Assembly (NCBI GenBank): GCA_018894105.1
Contig: CM032118.1
Coordinates: 36,250,690 to 36,314,689, forward strand
Origin: Jacaranda mimosifolia
Taxonomy: Eukaryota > Streptophyta > Magnoliopsida > Lamiales > Bignoniaceae
DNA: 64,000 bases
Reading direction: 5' to 3'
Shown: positions 12,501-28,362 of the stretch, piece after piece
How the letters are laid out: every line of letters starts with the position of its first letter
Numbering within the stretch: the stretch's first letter is position 1
Translations under genes and position numbers: made by a program
The notes under the pieces: model-generated
The model's database searches: none
What the model was told of the DNA's origin: nothing
What the model saw: the letters and a program-made list of their open reading frames with translations, nothing else

Positions 12501-15500
12501 AATCCTAAGGTGAGGATGAGAATTATATGCCCAGTCAGAAAGGTTATCATTCTAATGGCCAAGAACTTAACCAATCGAGTCCAAAGAGTAGACAACTCAC
12601 TCTAGGGGGAATTGGAAGACAGATAACCAACATGAGAAAAATGAAAGTGAGATGACTAAATAAGAAAGCTTCCCAAGAAACAAAAAGAAAACAAAACAAA
12701 AGAGACCTTCTGTACGTCATGGTTGTTGTTTAGAAAATAAGTTGTTTCAAGGGACCAGAAATATGAGATTAAAAGCAAATGCTTCAGATTTAGTGGGTTT
12801 CCAGCCCATCTAATGATATCACTTCGAGGAAAATACCCATCCTGGTAACATGAAAACTTTGGTTTGATAAATACATGATAGTAACCAATCCTTGCAATGC
12901 GTCAGGTGTAATTATTGCACTACAAAGACAATAGTGTTCCTATTGCAAGTTAGCATTAATAACAGTTGACAACGTTTTTTGGAAGATAATCCTCTATAAT
13001 GGTCAGAAGGTACTCTCTTTTCTTAAACAACTCCCTTGATACAAAGAGGTCCTGGGGTCTTTAAAAGTGAAAAGCAGTTTGTAGCCTATAGAACAAAGTG
13101 TCTGCCGTAGTGATTATCAGTCACAATTAGCATCGCCTTAGCTTAGCCAAAGAGAGAGACAGATTCACACACTGTTGAATTCAGTGGTTTATAGTCAACA
13201 TAGTGTTGCATCATACATGCCCAAAGTTTAATTTAAACGTGAAAAAGTTCTTCTTTACTCATACTAAATTCCATCGACTGCTCAACATATATAGTGATCT
13301 TGCAATAGCATGAAGGCGTCGTTTCATGAAACTTACAAATGCAAACGAATATGTTAATGACCAACCCAGACAAGATAAATGCAAGAACCTAACTGTGACC
13401 ATGACTAAAACATGTAAATAGAATCAAGCAACTGTTCAATCAAAGTAATAACTAAATGCCATAGCAATAAATATGGGGTAGGACAAGAGACAAAAGCCAG
13501 AGAATGCTTCACTTACTACTTTGACAGATTTCCTTGATAATACTCCAGCATCCACCTTAGCTTGAGCTCTTGATGCCCTGATATGACATGCCAAATTGAT
13601 AAACAAAATTGCGGAACCAAACACATACTACGTTTCATTGTAAACAAGATGACACATAAGGGTTACAATAACATAGACTACGTTTCGTTGTAAACAATAT
13701 GATATACGAGGGTTACAATAAAATAGTCTATGTGACTCACAGTCACAGAACTCTGCCTTATTTAATTCTGTTGCTTTACAAAGTTTTGATCAATGAATTT
13801 TCCCTCGGAAGATAAAGATGAACACACAAACTGAACAGCACAATATATTTTTAGGGGTAACAGAGCATGCCACCTTTCAGGCTGCAAGGAAATAAGGATA
13901 GTTGGTGGTACTAAAAAGAAAGAAATTGAACATTGTGTTACTAAGAGAAATTAGGTCAAGGGTTCAAATCCTGACATATTTAACACTCCAAGAACAAGTA
14001 GAGGGGGCCCAAATAACTTTACCCAATCAATAAACAAACTAACCCCCTATGAATATTACTGGTAAGTTGAGACTCTTATACTCCATTAATGTAGCTGAAT
14101 ACTGAACCATGATACGTATGTACAGAATTACCCAATAGCTTCACAGAGGAAAATGATGAGCAAAGCGTGCAACAAACTTTAAACCAATAATCATTCAGGA
14201 CTGGTAGCTTTTAAAATCAACCATCCTATAATGACAAACTCCAATTTGACATCCTCTTTTCACTTTATCTTATATGATTCTATAAGCATCAAGAAGTAAC
14301 TAAAAGTGTGAAGCTGGTATTATTGGTAACAGATCCCGAACAAAAAGAAAAGAAGAAATGCAGTATGTTTTCCTAGGAAACAAAATGAGTCCCATCAGAA
14401 TGGGTATAATATTGAAATAACATAAAATGGGTAACTCAACTAGCTTACACTCTTTATGCAGAAGCTTAAAAATGTCTAAATTAGCCTAACTTATTTTACT
14501 TACGTTAATACAAAGCCATCACTGACTCTATTCCCCCAAGGACGGCTGCTCAAATTGCTGGACTTTGGTACAATACTTCTCCTTATGATGGCCTTCACTG
14601 AAAGTAAGAAAGTTTAGTAGCAGTAATTTACATCTTGAATATCTCGCAGTGCATGTAAATGTTGAGAGTTACGCCTTAACTCACCAGGAAAGCCATGTTT
14701 ACCCCTAGATTTATCCGACTTCTCAGAATTTTCCTGTAGTAACATATAAATGGAACTAAGTCAAACTCGCAACATATTTGAAAAAATCCAAAATCATAAA
14801 ATTAGATGTGGCGTCATCAAAACCTTTTCCCTTCCATTTGTTTCCACCCTGCTGACTTGCTTTAGTACTGGCATAGATTTCCTTCAAGCCACCATAACAA
14901 ACAAACTAGGCATGTTAATGGCAACGCAAATCACTTAAACTTAATAAATCAACATTAAAATAAAATGCATATCCTGAAACCTTGTCAGATGGAGAGGATT
15001 TCTAACAGATTTCCTGAAACCAAAAGAAAAGGAAAAAGTTTTCCTCAAATAACATATATAAGAGAAGAAACTAAATTTTAAACATTTGCAGAATCAGTTA
15101 AAGCAACACTAAGTTACAGGTCTATAAACAATTTAAAAATTCTGGAGCATACCTGCCAGCTGCAGCAGTTGCAGTTGCTGAGCTACGGCCTTGAAATTTG
15201 GTCCTTGGCTCATCAGTGGTAGCCTTAATATTTTTGTTGATAGCTGCTATCCAGCAAAGAGAACACGGTAGGCAGAAAAACTTTTTACATTAATATTTAT
15301 CTGATGTAATGACAAGAAATCTAAAACTTACGCTTCTTTAGAGTTTGAATGTCATCTGCAGCTTGAATCAGGTCTTGTCTCACGCTTTCCTGTTTTCATA
15401 GGTAATATCAGATATTGGTTGTCTTAAAAAAATGCTAAAAATAGAGGAAGTAGAATATTTGAACAGACTGGCATCATCATTTCCACCTGATTCACAATAC

Positions 15501-18066
15501 AATGTGAATAAGTAGAGAAAATGAAAAGTAGTTAAAGTTGAGAAAGTAAGAAAGCTTATACAAATATTCCTGATAATAAAACATTCTCCAGTATTTAGTT
15601 TTAACCAATTAAGTTAACAATTTCCTGATTCACTTTTCTTAACATCTACCCTTCAAGGTAGATGCCTTTTCTTTTAGCAGACAAAAGCGCCAATTAATAT
15701 CTGGAAAGGTATGGATGCATTATCTCTTCCCAAGTTTGACACTGTTCATTATTTCATGGACCACCCAACAATTTGAAGCCTATACATTTCCATCAGTTCT
15801 AATCATGCTCCCAAAAGTAAAATAAGTTTAAGATAACGCATAACCACTAGCATATGAAGCAATCATTATATCAGCTCTGATGTAGATTTGTATCATCAGT
15901 CATACCTACAAAAAGCTATCTGGACATGCTTGAACGGCTGAATTTCCCTAATACTGCTCTAAAACATTTTTAGTAGATTGAAAGACAGCAAAGATGAAAA
16001 GCAGGTGTAACTTGGTGTATGTGAAATTTGCAGTGCCAAATGCTCCTAATTTTGATTAGCACTACTATCTAAAGGCAGAAAACTTGTTTTGAGCATTCAT
16101 TTGCATACCCTTGAAGGTTTATCCGATGAACTTGCTTCTGTGTTGCCCAAATACTCCGCATCTCCGTGACTAAGAAACCATCATAACATAGTGAGAACTC
16201 AAAACACACAACAACAACAAAAGAAGATATAGGGAACAGATGAACTAACATCCAAAAAAAATTTAGAAGCAGAATGGAACCAAATATCACACTCTGCACT
16301 TGAATGATAGGCTTTAGTGTTGTAAGTCTTAAATGCCAAGTTTATTTCAAATCGGCACTTACCTTTCTGGATACAGCATTATCTTACTTTTACCCATCCT
16401 GCAGTACAGTGGTGCATTAGAACAATAGAAATATTACATGCCAATTTTATTTGAAATTCGCTGACATGCACCTTTCTGGATACAACATCATCTCACTTTT
16501 ACCCTTCCTGCAGTAAGTTGATGCATTAGATCAATAGGAACTGCATTATAACATATTTAAACTTCTTTTCTTTCTTTTTCTTTTTTATTTTATTCTCCCT
16601 TAGATAGAGAATTGCAGAAATGCCAAAACTAACTTTTTTCAGGATTCAATAGAATACTTGAATATTGTTCAAATGACTATATTAGCCATTTTGAATTAGT
16701 ACAATATTCAAGAGACTTCCACTAAATATTCATCCAACCCATAACAAGAATTACGCAACCTATTATGAAGAAATCATTTCCAGGTACCGAAAAATTCAAT
16801 ATGGCTTACCCAGGCCTAGAGCTTTTTCCTTGTTCATTTTTCGAAAAGCTGCGCTTCACATTGCCAATATCAGCTAAAACTTTCCTTCCAACATTTGTAT
16901 TCACTACAATGAGCTCCAAGTTTTCAGAATAAGATTCCCAAAGTATCAAAAACAACTTCTTTTCTATATGCTCTTACCACATTTAGCTGGCTTGCTTTTG
17001 CTCTTCTCCAAATTCTTGATACCACTCTATAGATAGAAGCAGGAAAAAGGAAAAGGAGAAATAAATCAGTTCTCCCCAGAAAAGTAGCATGCGCCTATTT
17101 TACAATTGAGTACAAAAACTAAAGATGTGCTAACCTTTGAATCATTGACATTGAGCAGATAACTACCACTGTTGCTTGGAATTGATTTTCCTCTGTAATT
17201 TATTGAAAAGAAGAAAGATAGAAGTTAGAACATGGAAACGCTAATCAAATAAGGAGAAATAGAAACTTATATGATTGGTTGTCCAGGTATTATGCAGATA
17301 TTGTAAAGAAGGGAAGTCCCATATCATTTTTGAAGTACAAAACAGAGTGTAATCAAAAGGAACCCTTGGTTTTGGACATGATTTACAAGCTATTAACTGC
17401 AAAGAAACCTCAAGAAAAAAGGACTAGTCATCCTAGAATGAGAAACTTAATAACAACAAAAGAAGATGTGAACAGTAAACTGAATAAATGCTTACTTGGT
17501 ACCATTGTTGAGGCTATCACGGGTTTTTATTTTGTCAATTTCCACATAAATCTTGAAATTCTTTACTTGGCCTACTTCAAAAAGAGGTACAAACAATTAA
17601 AAGTAAGCAACTAAAACAAGAACTAGAAAAAAGAGCAGTTTAATTACTGATTAGAGAAATTACCGCTGTTACTCATTTTCTGGTCTTTGGTCCCTCGATC
17701 AGTGAGTGGATTCACTCTCCCCTTAATTTGTCAAGAAAATTGATAAGTGGGTTTTACTTTGATTGCAAATAAAATCATGAAAATTGAGAGCAGGTGAAAA
17801 AAAAGGACTGGTGAAAGTATATTGGGTTCTCTGTGACTAACAAGAAATCACAGATATGATACTGGGTTCTCTGTGACTATCAAGAAAATCACAGAACTCA
17901 TGAAAAAAAAGACCAAAAATATACAGGCCCAGTAAATAAATAAGGGTTCTCTGTACATTATGATCGTCAAGGCAATGAAGACAGTAAAACTGGAAAAAGT
18001 GACTGAAGATACTGAAGTCCAGAACAAAATTAGGGTTTTCCGTGCTTGTACCTTAACAGCCACCAT
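9544..18066 (-). CDS. CYCB3-1: B3-type mitotic cyclin (CYCB3-1-like), about 24 exons
   Basis: Regulatory subunit of mitotic/meiotic CDK in the nucleus. Exons in coding order: 18066-18052, 17721-17664, 17565-17496, 17192-17135, 17026-16978, 16903-16810, 16507-16472, 16398-16363, 16169-16109, 15389-15332, 15246-15153, 15013-14981 (donor uncertain), 14733-14685, 14597-14504, 13577-13517, 12310-12251, 11887-11624, 11549-11427, 11283-11194, 11103-10942, 10798-10739, 10182-10081, 9940-9762, 9679-9544. The protein starts MVAVK and is about 680 aa, long as in Arabidopsis CYCB3;1. N-terminal exon 6 has GRKVLADIGNVKRSF, common in plant B-type cyclins. The cyclin box shows YVDDIYQYYW, MRGILINWLIEVHLKFDLM, RYLSLESIKKNEMQLVGLTA, LLASKYEDFWHPRV and KFRLNEPTPYVFMLRFLKAA. 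The C-terminal fold ends in the last exon with DSLPA and a stop. All junctions keep phase except around 14.7-15.0 kb. Exons 7 and 8 are tandem duplicates. Confidence 0.93.
10310..10697. mobile_element. Tourist-like MITE inside a CYCB3-1 intron
   Basis: A 388-bp element lying between the exons at 10182 and 10739. Ends are gagggtgtttgggtgagctt and the inverted tttagccaaacaccctc. TAA flanks both sides (10307-10309 and 10698-10700), the 3-bp duplication of PIF/Harbinger MITEs. The interior repeats cttataag motifs. A close relative of the same length sits at 27557-27943. Confidence 0.88.
13626..13730. repeat. Two tandem ~52-bp units in a CYCB3-1 intron
   Basis: tactacgtttcattgtaaac at 13626 and the similar ctacgtttcgttgtaaacaa at 13678 start two units, each ending agggttacaataacatag or a near match. 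The gap between starts is about 52 bp, with few mismatches, so this is a local tandem duplication. Confidence 0.8.
16332..16512 (-). repeat. Tandem duplication of a 36-nt exon and its flanks within CYCB3-1
   Basis: Two units of about 105 bp lie in tandem, at roughly 16332-16404 onward and 16439-16512 onward. Each has a ctgcag acceptor region, a 36-nt exon and a donor. The exons (16398-16363 and 16507-16472) read GKGKSEMMLYPE and GMGKSKIMLYPE-like peptides in the same phase. Both keep a splice donor (gtaagt and gtgcat) and both are multiples of three, so including or skipping either keeps the frame. Confidence 0.85.
17824..17900. repeat. Short tandem duplication in the first CYCB3-1 intron
   Basis: tgggttctctgtgactaaca and the near copy tgggttctctgtgactatca are about 42 bp apart, each followed by agaaatcacaga or a one-base variant. 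They lie between the first two coding exons of CYCB3-1. Confidence 0.75.
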
Positions 18067-18394
18067 ATCTTTCTTGGACCAAATTCCCTCCTGTAGTAAC
18101 ACTAACTGAACAATTTTTTCTTCTGATTCCTACCCAACTAGGGTTTTGAATGGGTATATATGACCCTTCAAGACTCTTCAAAAGATTTATATTTCCTACA
18201 CAATCAGGTCATGAATTGGAATGAAAGATTCAAATGGTACAAGGAATGTGTGAACTTTAACAAGAGAAAACTATTCTAGTAATTAAGAAAAATAAGTAAA
18301 AAGAGGCTTACCATGTTCTTGGGATACAGTGATTCCGAGAGTAGAACTTAAAAGGAGAAACAAAGAGGAAGGAATCGTTGTTGTGTGTAAGAGG

Positions 18395-18409
18395 ATTTTA
18401 CCGTTGAAT
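18395..18409 (-). promoter_or_regulatory. Possible MSA-like (AACGG core) element upstream of CYCB3-1
   Basis: On the minus strand the leader/promoter contains gattcaacggtaaaat. AACGG is the core of the mitosis-specific activator bound by three-repeat MYB factors in plant B-type cyclin promoters. The flanks differ from the full consensus and only one core was noticed, so this is tentative. It lies about 340 bp upstream of the ATG, near or inside the presumed 5' UTR, which seems to carry an intron with a gtaagc donor near 18311. Confidence 0.35.
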
Positions 18410-18649
18410 CTAGTCGGCTTCAAAGACCGCCCTTTTCATGGTTTGAATGGAAGTCGGTATTACGAAAATACCCTTGCTTCCTTTCTAAGCTCTTAATAGG
18501 ACTTGTACTAGCTTTTTGGCTATACTTTTCAAGTGGGAGGGTAATAGAATTAGAATTTGATCCTTTTAAGTGTTTTTACAAATATATCCCTTATATTACA
18601 ACATGAAAATATATTTTCCATGATTCCTTATTTTATAAATGAGTGATCA

Positions 18650-18770
18650 ATTGGTTCAATGGTGTTAGCCTCACACTTGCGCGGATGAGATTTAGAGTTC
18701 GAACTTAAAAAGTCCTTAGTGTGGTGTGTGCAAATATTAAAAAGGAAAAAAATTACATTTGATAGATAAC
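18650..18770 (+). mobile_element. Degenerate SINE-like, tRNA-derived sequence
   Basis: Shows an A-box-like tggtgttagcctcac and a B-box-like gagttcgaact about 45 bases apart, then ttagtgtggtgtgtgcaaat and an A-rich end. The box spacing is that of a tRNA-derived Pol III promoter, but no cloverleaf and no target-site duplication was found. Confidence 0.45.
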
Positions 18771-20061
18771 TACTAAAAAAAAACTAAAATAGAAGACCAT
18801 CATTATTCATATAAAGTTTCAATTGAAGTGTCCTCTTCTAATTTTTCTTTTTTGAATAATATTTTTTTTCCTAAGCTCCTCTTCCAACCCATCAAGTAGA
18901 AAGAAGTATTTCTATCGACCCACGGCATAGTATAAATATGATCACTATATTCCAACGTAATTATGTGTTTGTATTTGCATATCAAGTGAACTTCTATTGA
19001 AATTCGAACAAAATAGGTTGTGATACCATTTCTATCTTACCTTAAATTGCTTACAGAATTTTATTATATTGAAAGATTTTTAATTAAAAGTTTTTGTTTT
19101 TTAAAGTTTATTGTAAATTTTATTATATCAAAACACGAACGTTGAACTTTATATTTCTACACACAGTGTTCTTTTCGTGAAATGAAAAAAAAAAAAAAAA
19201 AACTTTATTAAACAGTAGAAGCAAAAAGGCAAATCATGCTAGTGAAGTTTAAGTAGTTTCAGAGGGTTTCAACCAAAAATTGTAGTCTACTAAGAAACAC
19301 CACACATTCACTCATTGACTTCTTGTTATAATTAATATAGAATTTGTTTGTTGTAATCTTTATGTACCTAATGTACTCTGAAACTTCACATAAAATTAAG
19401 TAGTTCTATACGTTCAAATATATCCAGCATCTCCAACTAATACATACATAAAAGCAAAAGGTCCAATAGGGACTTGCTTAGGCCGTGGTAGTATCAAGCC
19501 TAGGGAAAAAAATAGACAACTTCTGTATTGACTAAATAAACAGGCAGGGTTATGTATACATATGATCAGACCAACAAAAATACGGCATAATATATCTTTA
19601 GGCAAAGTGTTCTGTTCAGATGGTGCTTCTCTTGCCTCTGGAAGCAAACACTTGCAGTGGAAACTATGTGCTCTAGGCTTTGTAAGGAAGTATCCAGACC
19701 TACACCAAATAAAATCAGACAATTATTATGTGGGTCAGTATTCAATTTGTATGATTACCAAGAAAACTGATGGAATCAAACTCCATTATGACATAATTTG
19801 TAATAATAGGCATCACATATTTAAATATTGCATCAAAGTTGTCCACGAAAAAAAAATCCAAGAACCTTATAATTTCTCTGATCGATGATATTTACAGTGC
19901 TTAGAAGAAAACATCACCAAGGAAAAAATCTGGTTTAGATAGTTATGTAAAAAGTTCACCTCATTCCTAACACAATTGTGCACACAAACACACATAACAT
20001 CCACTGTGGAAAAATTCAACTGGTTTATTTCGAATGTTACCTACAATAGATGCTCCAGTTC

Positions 20062-24771
<4,710 letters not shown>

Positions 24772-24982
24772 ATCTCCACTCGAAAATTGCAGCTGAAATA
24801 TAAAATACAAACAGAAATGAGATAAGCGTTCAGAACGAGGATCCTTTAATCTGAGATCTAGTGAAAAGATTCTGCTGTCGCGCTCTGTCCATGGAAAGAG
24901 GCATGAAGATTTCTCAGTTCAGTTGCAGATATTAAACGGGTCGGGTTTGGGAAATTTGATACTGTAATATTATTGGGCTATT

Positions 24983-25010
24983 GGCCTGTGGCCTGTGGCC
25001 TGTGGCCTGT
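24983..25010. repeat. Four tandem copies of ggcctgt
   Basis: A perfect 7-bp unit repeated four times about 210 bp upstream of the KDSA start codon, in its probable promoter or leader. Confidence 0.9.
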
Positions 25011-25159
25011 GAGGGTTTTACGAAGTTAATGTCATTGTTCAAGGGGATTGTTCATACTTATTGGGCTTGACCCCGAGTGATGAGGATTGGACTACAGATT
25101 TACATTGATTTTCATTTTCCTATCTGGTCAATTTCTGATTCAACAATCAACAATGTAGA

Positions 25160-25566
25160 ACAGTAGAACCAATATTTTAAATTATATCATATTTATTTTT
25201 TAGTTATAGTTATTTAAAACATCTTATAAGTTTTTAAGTTTTATAAGATAACTTTGGAACTTATAAGATGTCACATTTTCTTATCAAAATAAACTTTTAA
25301 AGTGTTATGAATAAAATATGATTTTGGAGTTTATAACATATTAGTATGACAATTTTGTAATTAAATAAACATTAATGGAGTTTGTTAAGATTTAAAAAAA
25401 AAGAGTTAAAAACTCTATTTTCGTAAAAGCTTGTTAGATCTTAATATCTTATGTTGGGAGCTTATATGCTATTTTTTTTTTAAAAATACCAATTTATGAC
25501 ATCTTGTAAGCTCTCAAATATTTTATTAAATATTTTAAAAAGGTTATAAGCTCTCCCAAACACCCT
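25160..25566. mobile_element. Degenerate Tourist-like MITE, left end lost
   Basis: Repeats the aacatcttataag motifs of the intact copies at 10310 and 27557 and ends in cccaaacaccc followed by TAA at 25567. The expected left terminal gggtgtttgg is not recognisable near 25160. Confidence 0.6.
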
Positions 25567-25570
25567 AATT

Positions 25571-25675
25571 CTTTAGTAGATAGCACTCATTAATTTTAAC
25601 AAAAAAAAAAATCGTATATTGTATATGATTTTTTCCTTAAACTAATGATCAGTGCTATCTAACAAAGAACTAAAG
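25571..25675. repeat. Imperfect inverted repeat with A-rich/T-rich loop
   Basis: tagatagcactcattaattt on the left pairs with aaactaatgatcagtgctat and ctaac on the right; ctttagta pairs loosely with gaactaaag. Inside, aaaatcgtatattgtatatg continues the symmetry towards a T run. The arms join the end of one MITE to the start of the next. Confidence 0.65.
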
Positions 25676-26010
25676 GGTGTTCTAGCGAACTAATAAGCTC
25701 CTTAAAACATCTTATAAGATATTTGAGAGATTATAAGATATCAGAATGTGTTTGATAAGATTTTTTAAAAAGAAGCTTATAGGCTTTCAAAATTAGATAT
25801 TAGGATCTTATAAATTTTTTTAGAAAAAGTGGAAAGTTCATAACTTATTTTAAAATTTTAACAAACTCCTTTACTTTTAGTAATATTAATTGTAAAATTG
25901 TTATTACTAAAATTTTACTTTATCCAAAGACTGAAATAACTTATTTCAAAATAAGATTTAGTATCTTATAAGTACTGAAAATATTTTATAAAATTTAGGA
26001 GTTAATGACA
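25676..26010. mobile_element. Degenerate Tourist-like MITE
   Basis: Starts gggtgttctagcgaactaat and then follows the interior pattern of the 27557 copy (aacatcttataag, tgtgtttgataag, gcttataggc). The right end is lost near the GC-richer island at 26.03 kb. Confidence 0.55.
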
Positions 26011-26029
26011 TTTTTCCTCACAACTTCAC

Positions 26030-26275
26030 AAGTCAATTCCCCCTTTTCTAAAGCAGCTAGGAGCTAACACACCAATTCCAACAATCCCGTTATTGCTCCT
26101 TCTCCCGTCCTTCTATGCGGGAAGAGTCTTTTGAAATTCATTTCAATAAGAGTCAAAGGAGTCTTCCGATCGCTAGCCCTTCTGCCAACAGACTTTACTC
26201 TAACAGTAGCAAAAGTCCATGATTCTACACAACTGTATTCATTATGATTCAAGGCTCACTCGCTGCCCTAAATTA
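26030..26275. other. GC-richer island of unknown origin
   Basis: About 245 bp whose composition contrasts with the AT-rich MITE debris on both sides, starting near ctcacaacttcacaagtcaa and ending near gctcactcgctgccctaaat. The minus strand has one open frame of 62 codons (26064-26252) that matches no family I recognise. The style recalls organellar DNA moved to the nucleus, but no organellar gene was identified. Confidence 0.35.
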
Positions 26276-26644
26276 AGTCACACACACAGTTTTTGGATAA
26301 GCTTAGCGAAATAACCTCTAATTTGTGTACAATAAGAGAAAAATAACTAAAAAATCAACTAGTTATGTATGGATTTTTATAATATATCTAATAAACAGTG
26401 GTATGCTAATTAAAAGATTTATAAAATTATATATATTCTAAAATAATTTTTGAAATTTATAATATATTAAATCTTATTTCAAAACTAAATTCTTAAGTAT
26501 TTGGATGAAAAAATTATTATGAAGCTTATATGATATTATGAATAATAATTTTATAATTAATACGATTCAAACTGAATAAGTGTGTTAAGATTTTAAAAAT
26601 AAATTAAGAATTTTTTAACTCGTAAACTCATCTTTTTGACAATT

Positions 26645-27110
26645 TCAAGGGTGTTTAGTTAAACTTATTTAAAAGATATTACAAACTTCTACATTTTATA
26701 AGATATTTTTATAACTTATAAGATGTTGAATTTTATTTTAAAATAAGCTTTTGAAATGTTTAGATAAAATAAGATTTTAGAGCTTTTAAGATGTCATATA
26801 ATAATTTTGTAATATTTAATGTGATTAAAACTAAAGGAGTTTTTGAAAATCTTCAAAATAAATTAAAAATTTCTTACTTTTCGAAAATAGTTTATAAAAT
26901 TCTAGCATCTCATTTGGGAGGCCTGTAAGCTCATTTTTTTTAAAAAGATCTTATCAAAATCTTATCACATCTTACAAGCTCACAAGCATATTATAAGATG
27001 TTTCGAGAAATTTATCAGCTCATCTAAACATCCTCTCTTCACCAAACACCTCAACATATCTTATGAAATTTTCAAAAAATTTATAAGCTCACCTAAATAC
27101 CATCTTAATA
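26645..27110. mobile_element. Degenerate Tourist-like MITE
   Basis: The left end caagggtgtttagttaaact and right end aagctcacctaaataccatc then TTAA are mirror images of the family ends. The interior has the aagatgttg, ttttaagatgtc and cttacaagctc motifs of the family. It is more diverged than the copies at 10310 and 27557. Confidence 0.6.
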
Positions 27111-27245
27111 CAATAAGTCTGCATTTTATTTAAATGGTCCTAATATCTTTTTCAAACACAAACTAATTTTAATAATATAATAAATATTAAACAAGCAAGT
27201 GACATGATTAAAAACAAGCAAAGTGTATTAAACTTGAAAGTTAGG

Positions 27246-27359
27246 GTCCAATGTCAATTACTACAGTGCCATCCTTATCACATTTATGTGAGAGGTTTAA
27301 GGTTCAAACTCTAATGAATCCCTAAGGTGCATGTGCATGTACAAATAAAAAAATAATAA
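27246..27359 (+). mobile_element. Short SINE with target-site duplication
   Basis: A 114-bp insertion with B-box-like aaggttcaaactctaatg and an A/T-rich tail (acaaataaaaaaataataa). It is flanked by taaacttgaaag at 27229-27240 and again at 27360-27371. The duplication extends to 17 bp with a single mismatch. The body is short, so it may be 5'-truncated. Confidence 0.75.
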
Positions 27360-27556
27360 TAAACTTGAAAGCTAGGATTAAGGGTAATACTGGCATTTCA
27401 GAATTCCTTCAGTCATTTTACTCTATTACCATTTAGTTTTAGGAGAATAAAATGAAGGGTTTAATTATAGTGAAAGGCAAAAGTGTAAATATCTAATGAG
27501 AAGAAAATGTACTTAATCCTATTAGTTCTCTCTTTTCTTTTTAAAGCCGCAACTTA

Positions 27557-27943
27557 GAGGGTGTTTGGGTGAGCTTATAAGCTCCTCGAAACATCTTATA
27601 AGATGTTTAAGAACCTATAAGTTGATAAAATGTGTTTGGTAATTTTTTTTTTTAAAAAGCTTATAAAATCCTAAAATAAGATGTTAGGAGCTTATAAGCT
27701 CTTTTAAAAAAAGTAAGGAGACCCCAACTTATTTTTAAGATCTTAACAAGCTCTCTCATTTTTAATAATTTTAATTACAAAATTGCCATTATTAACATCT
27801 TATAAGCTCCAAAATCTTATTTTATCCAAACACTTCAATAACTTATTTTAAAAATAAGATCTAACATCTTATAAGCTCCAAAAACATCTTATAAAATGTA
27901 GAAGCTTATAAGATGTTTAAAATAATCTTAGCCAAACACCCTC
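27557..27943. mobile_element. Tourist-like MITE, well-preserved copy
   Basis: A 387-bp element with left end gagggtgtttgggtgagctt and right end cttagccaaacaccctc, flanked by TTA at 27554-27556 and 27944-27946. It is clearly collinear with the copy in the CYCB3-1 intron (10310-10697), differing by scattered substitutions and small indels. Confidence 0.88.
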
Positions 27944-28165
27944 TTAGTCCTATTAGTTGCAAAAGAACAACTTTTTAATAACTTCAGAATGAAATATCCA
28001 AATGTCTGATTGCAAAGCGATGGATGTAATTAATAGAATAACTTTTTTGAACTTTTCATTGAAATGGTTTTTTCAAGAGAATAGTTGAATAGACATCAAA
28101 ATATTAAATATGATTATAAATTATTATATAAAAAGACTAACACCCCATTATCATACCACTTAAAT

Positions 28166-28362
28166 GCCTAGTGACTTGTAGCCCGAGTGACATCAGTCTC
28201 CCCGTATTATGTGGGAGGTTTTGTGTTCGACCTCAAGTGGGTGCGTTGTATGTATTTTATGTGTATTATTGATAGTTTATACTTTAATTATTTGGTTTGA
28301 TAATAGAAAAAAATACTGATTTATTGATAGGATCATTTGTAATACTCTCTCTAAAAAAAATA
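28166..28362 (+). mobile_element. tRNA-derived SINE with perfect 16-bp target-site duplication
   Basis: About 197 bp. An A-box-like tgtagcccgagtgacatc and a B-box-like tgtgttcgacctcaag form a tRNA-type internal Pol III promoter. The 3' end runs into ctaaaaaaaataa. The 16-base sequence atcataccacttaaat occurs immediately before (28150-28165) and after (28363-28378) the element, the signature of target-primed retroposition. It does not fold as a functional tRNA by eye. Confidence 0.88.

Larger units (their letters stand above)
18067..20061. other. Region between CYCB3-1 and the KDSA stop
   Basis: Holds the CYCB3-1 leader and promoter (18067 to about 18500), a degenerate SINE-like stretch (18650-18770), an A-run near 19184-19201 and the 3' flank of KDSA. 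ORFs at 19414-19888 overlap on opposite strands, lack domains and look random. Confidence 0.5.

Noticed and set aside
13920..14040. SINE-like B box (aagggttcaaatcctgac) in a CYCB3-1 intron
   Set aside because: Only a B-box-like motif is clear; no A box, tail or duplication could be found.
19414..19888. Overlapping ORFs of about 100 codons on both strands downstream of KDSA
   Set aside because: No domain, no splice context, composition like the flanking intergenic DNA; most likely chance.
28166..28240. Possible true tRNA gene
   Set aside because: A and B boxes are present, but the stems of a cloverleaf do not pair and an A-rich tail with target-site duplication shows it is a SINE.
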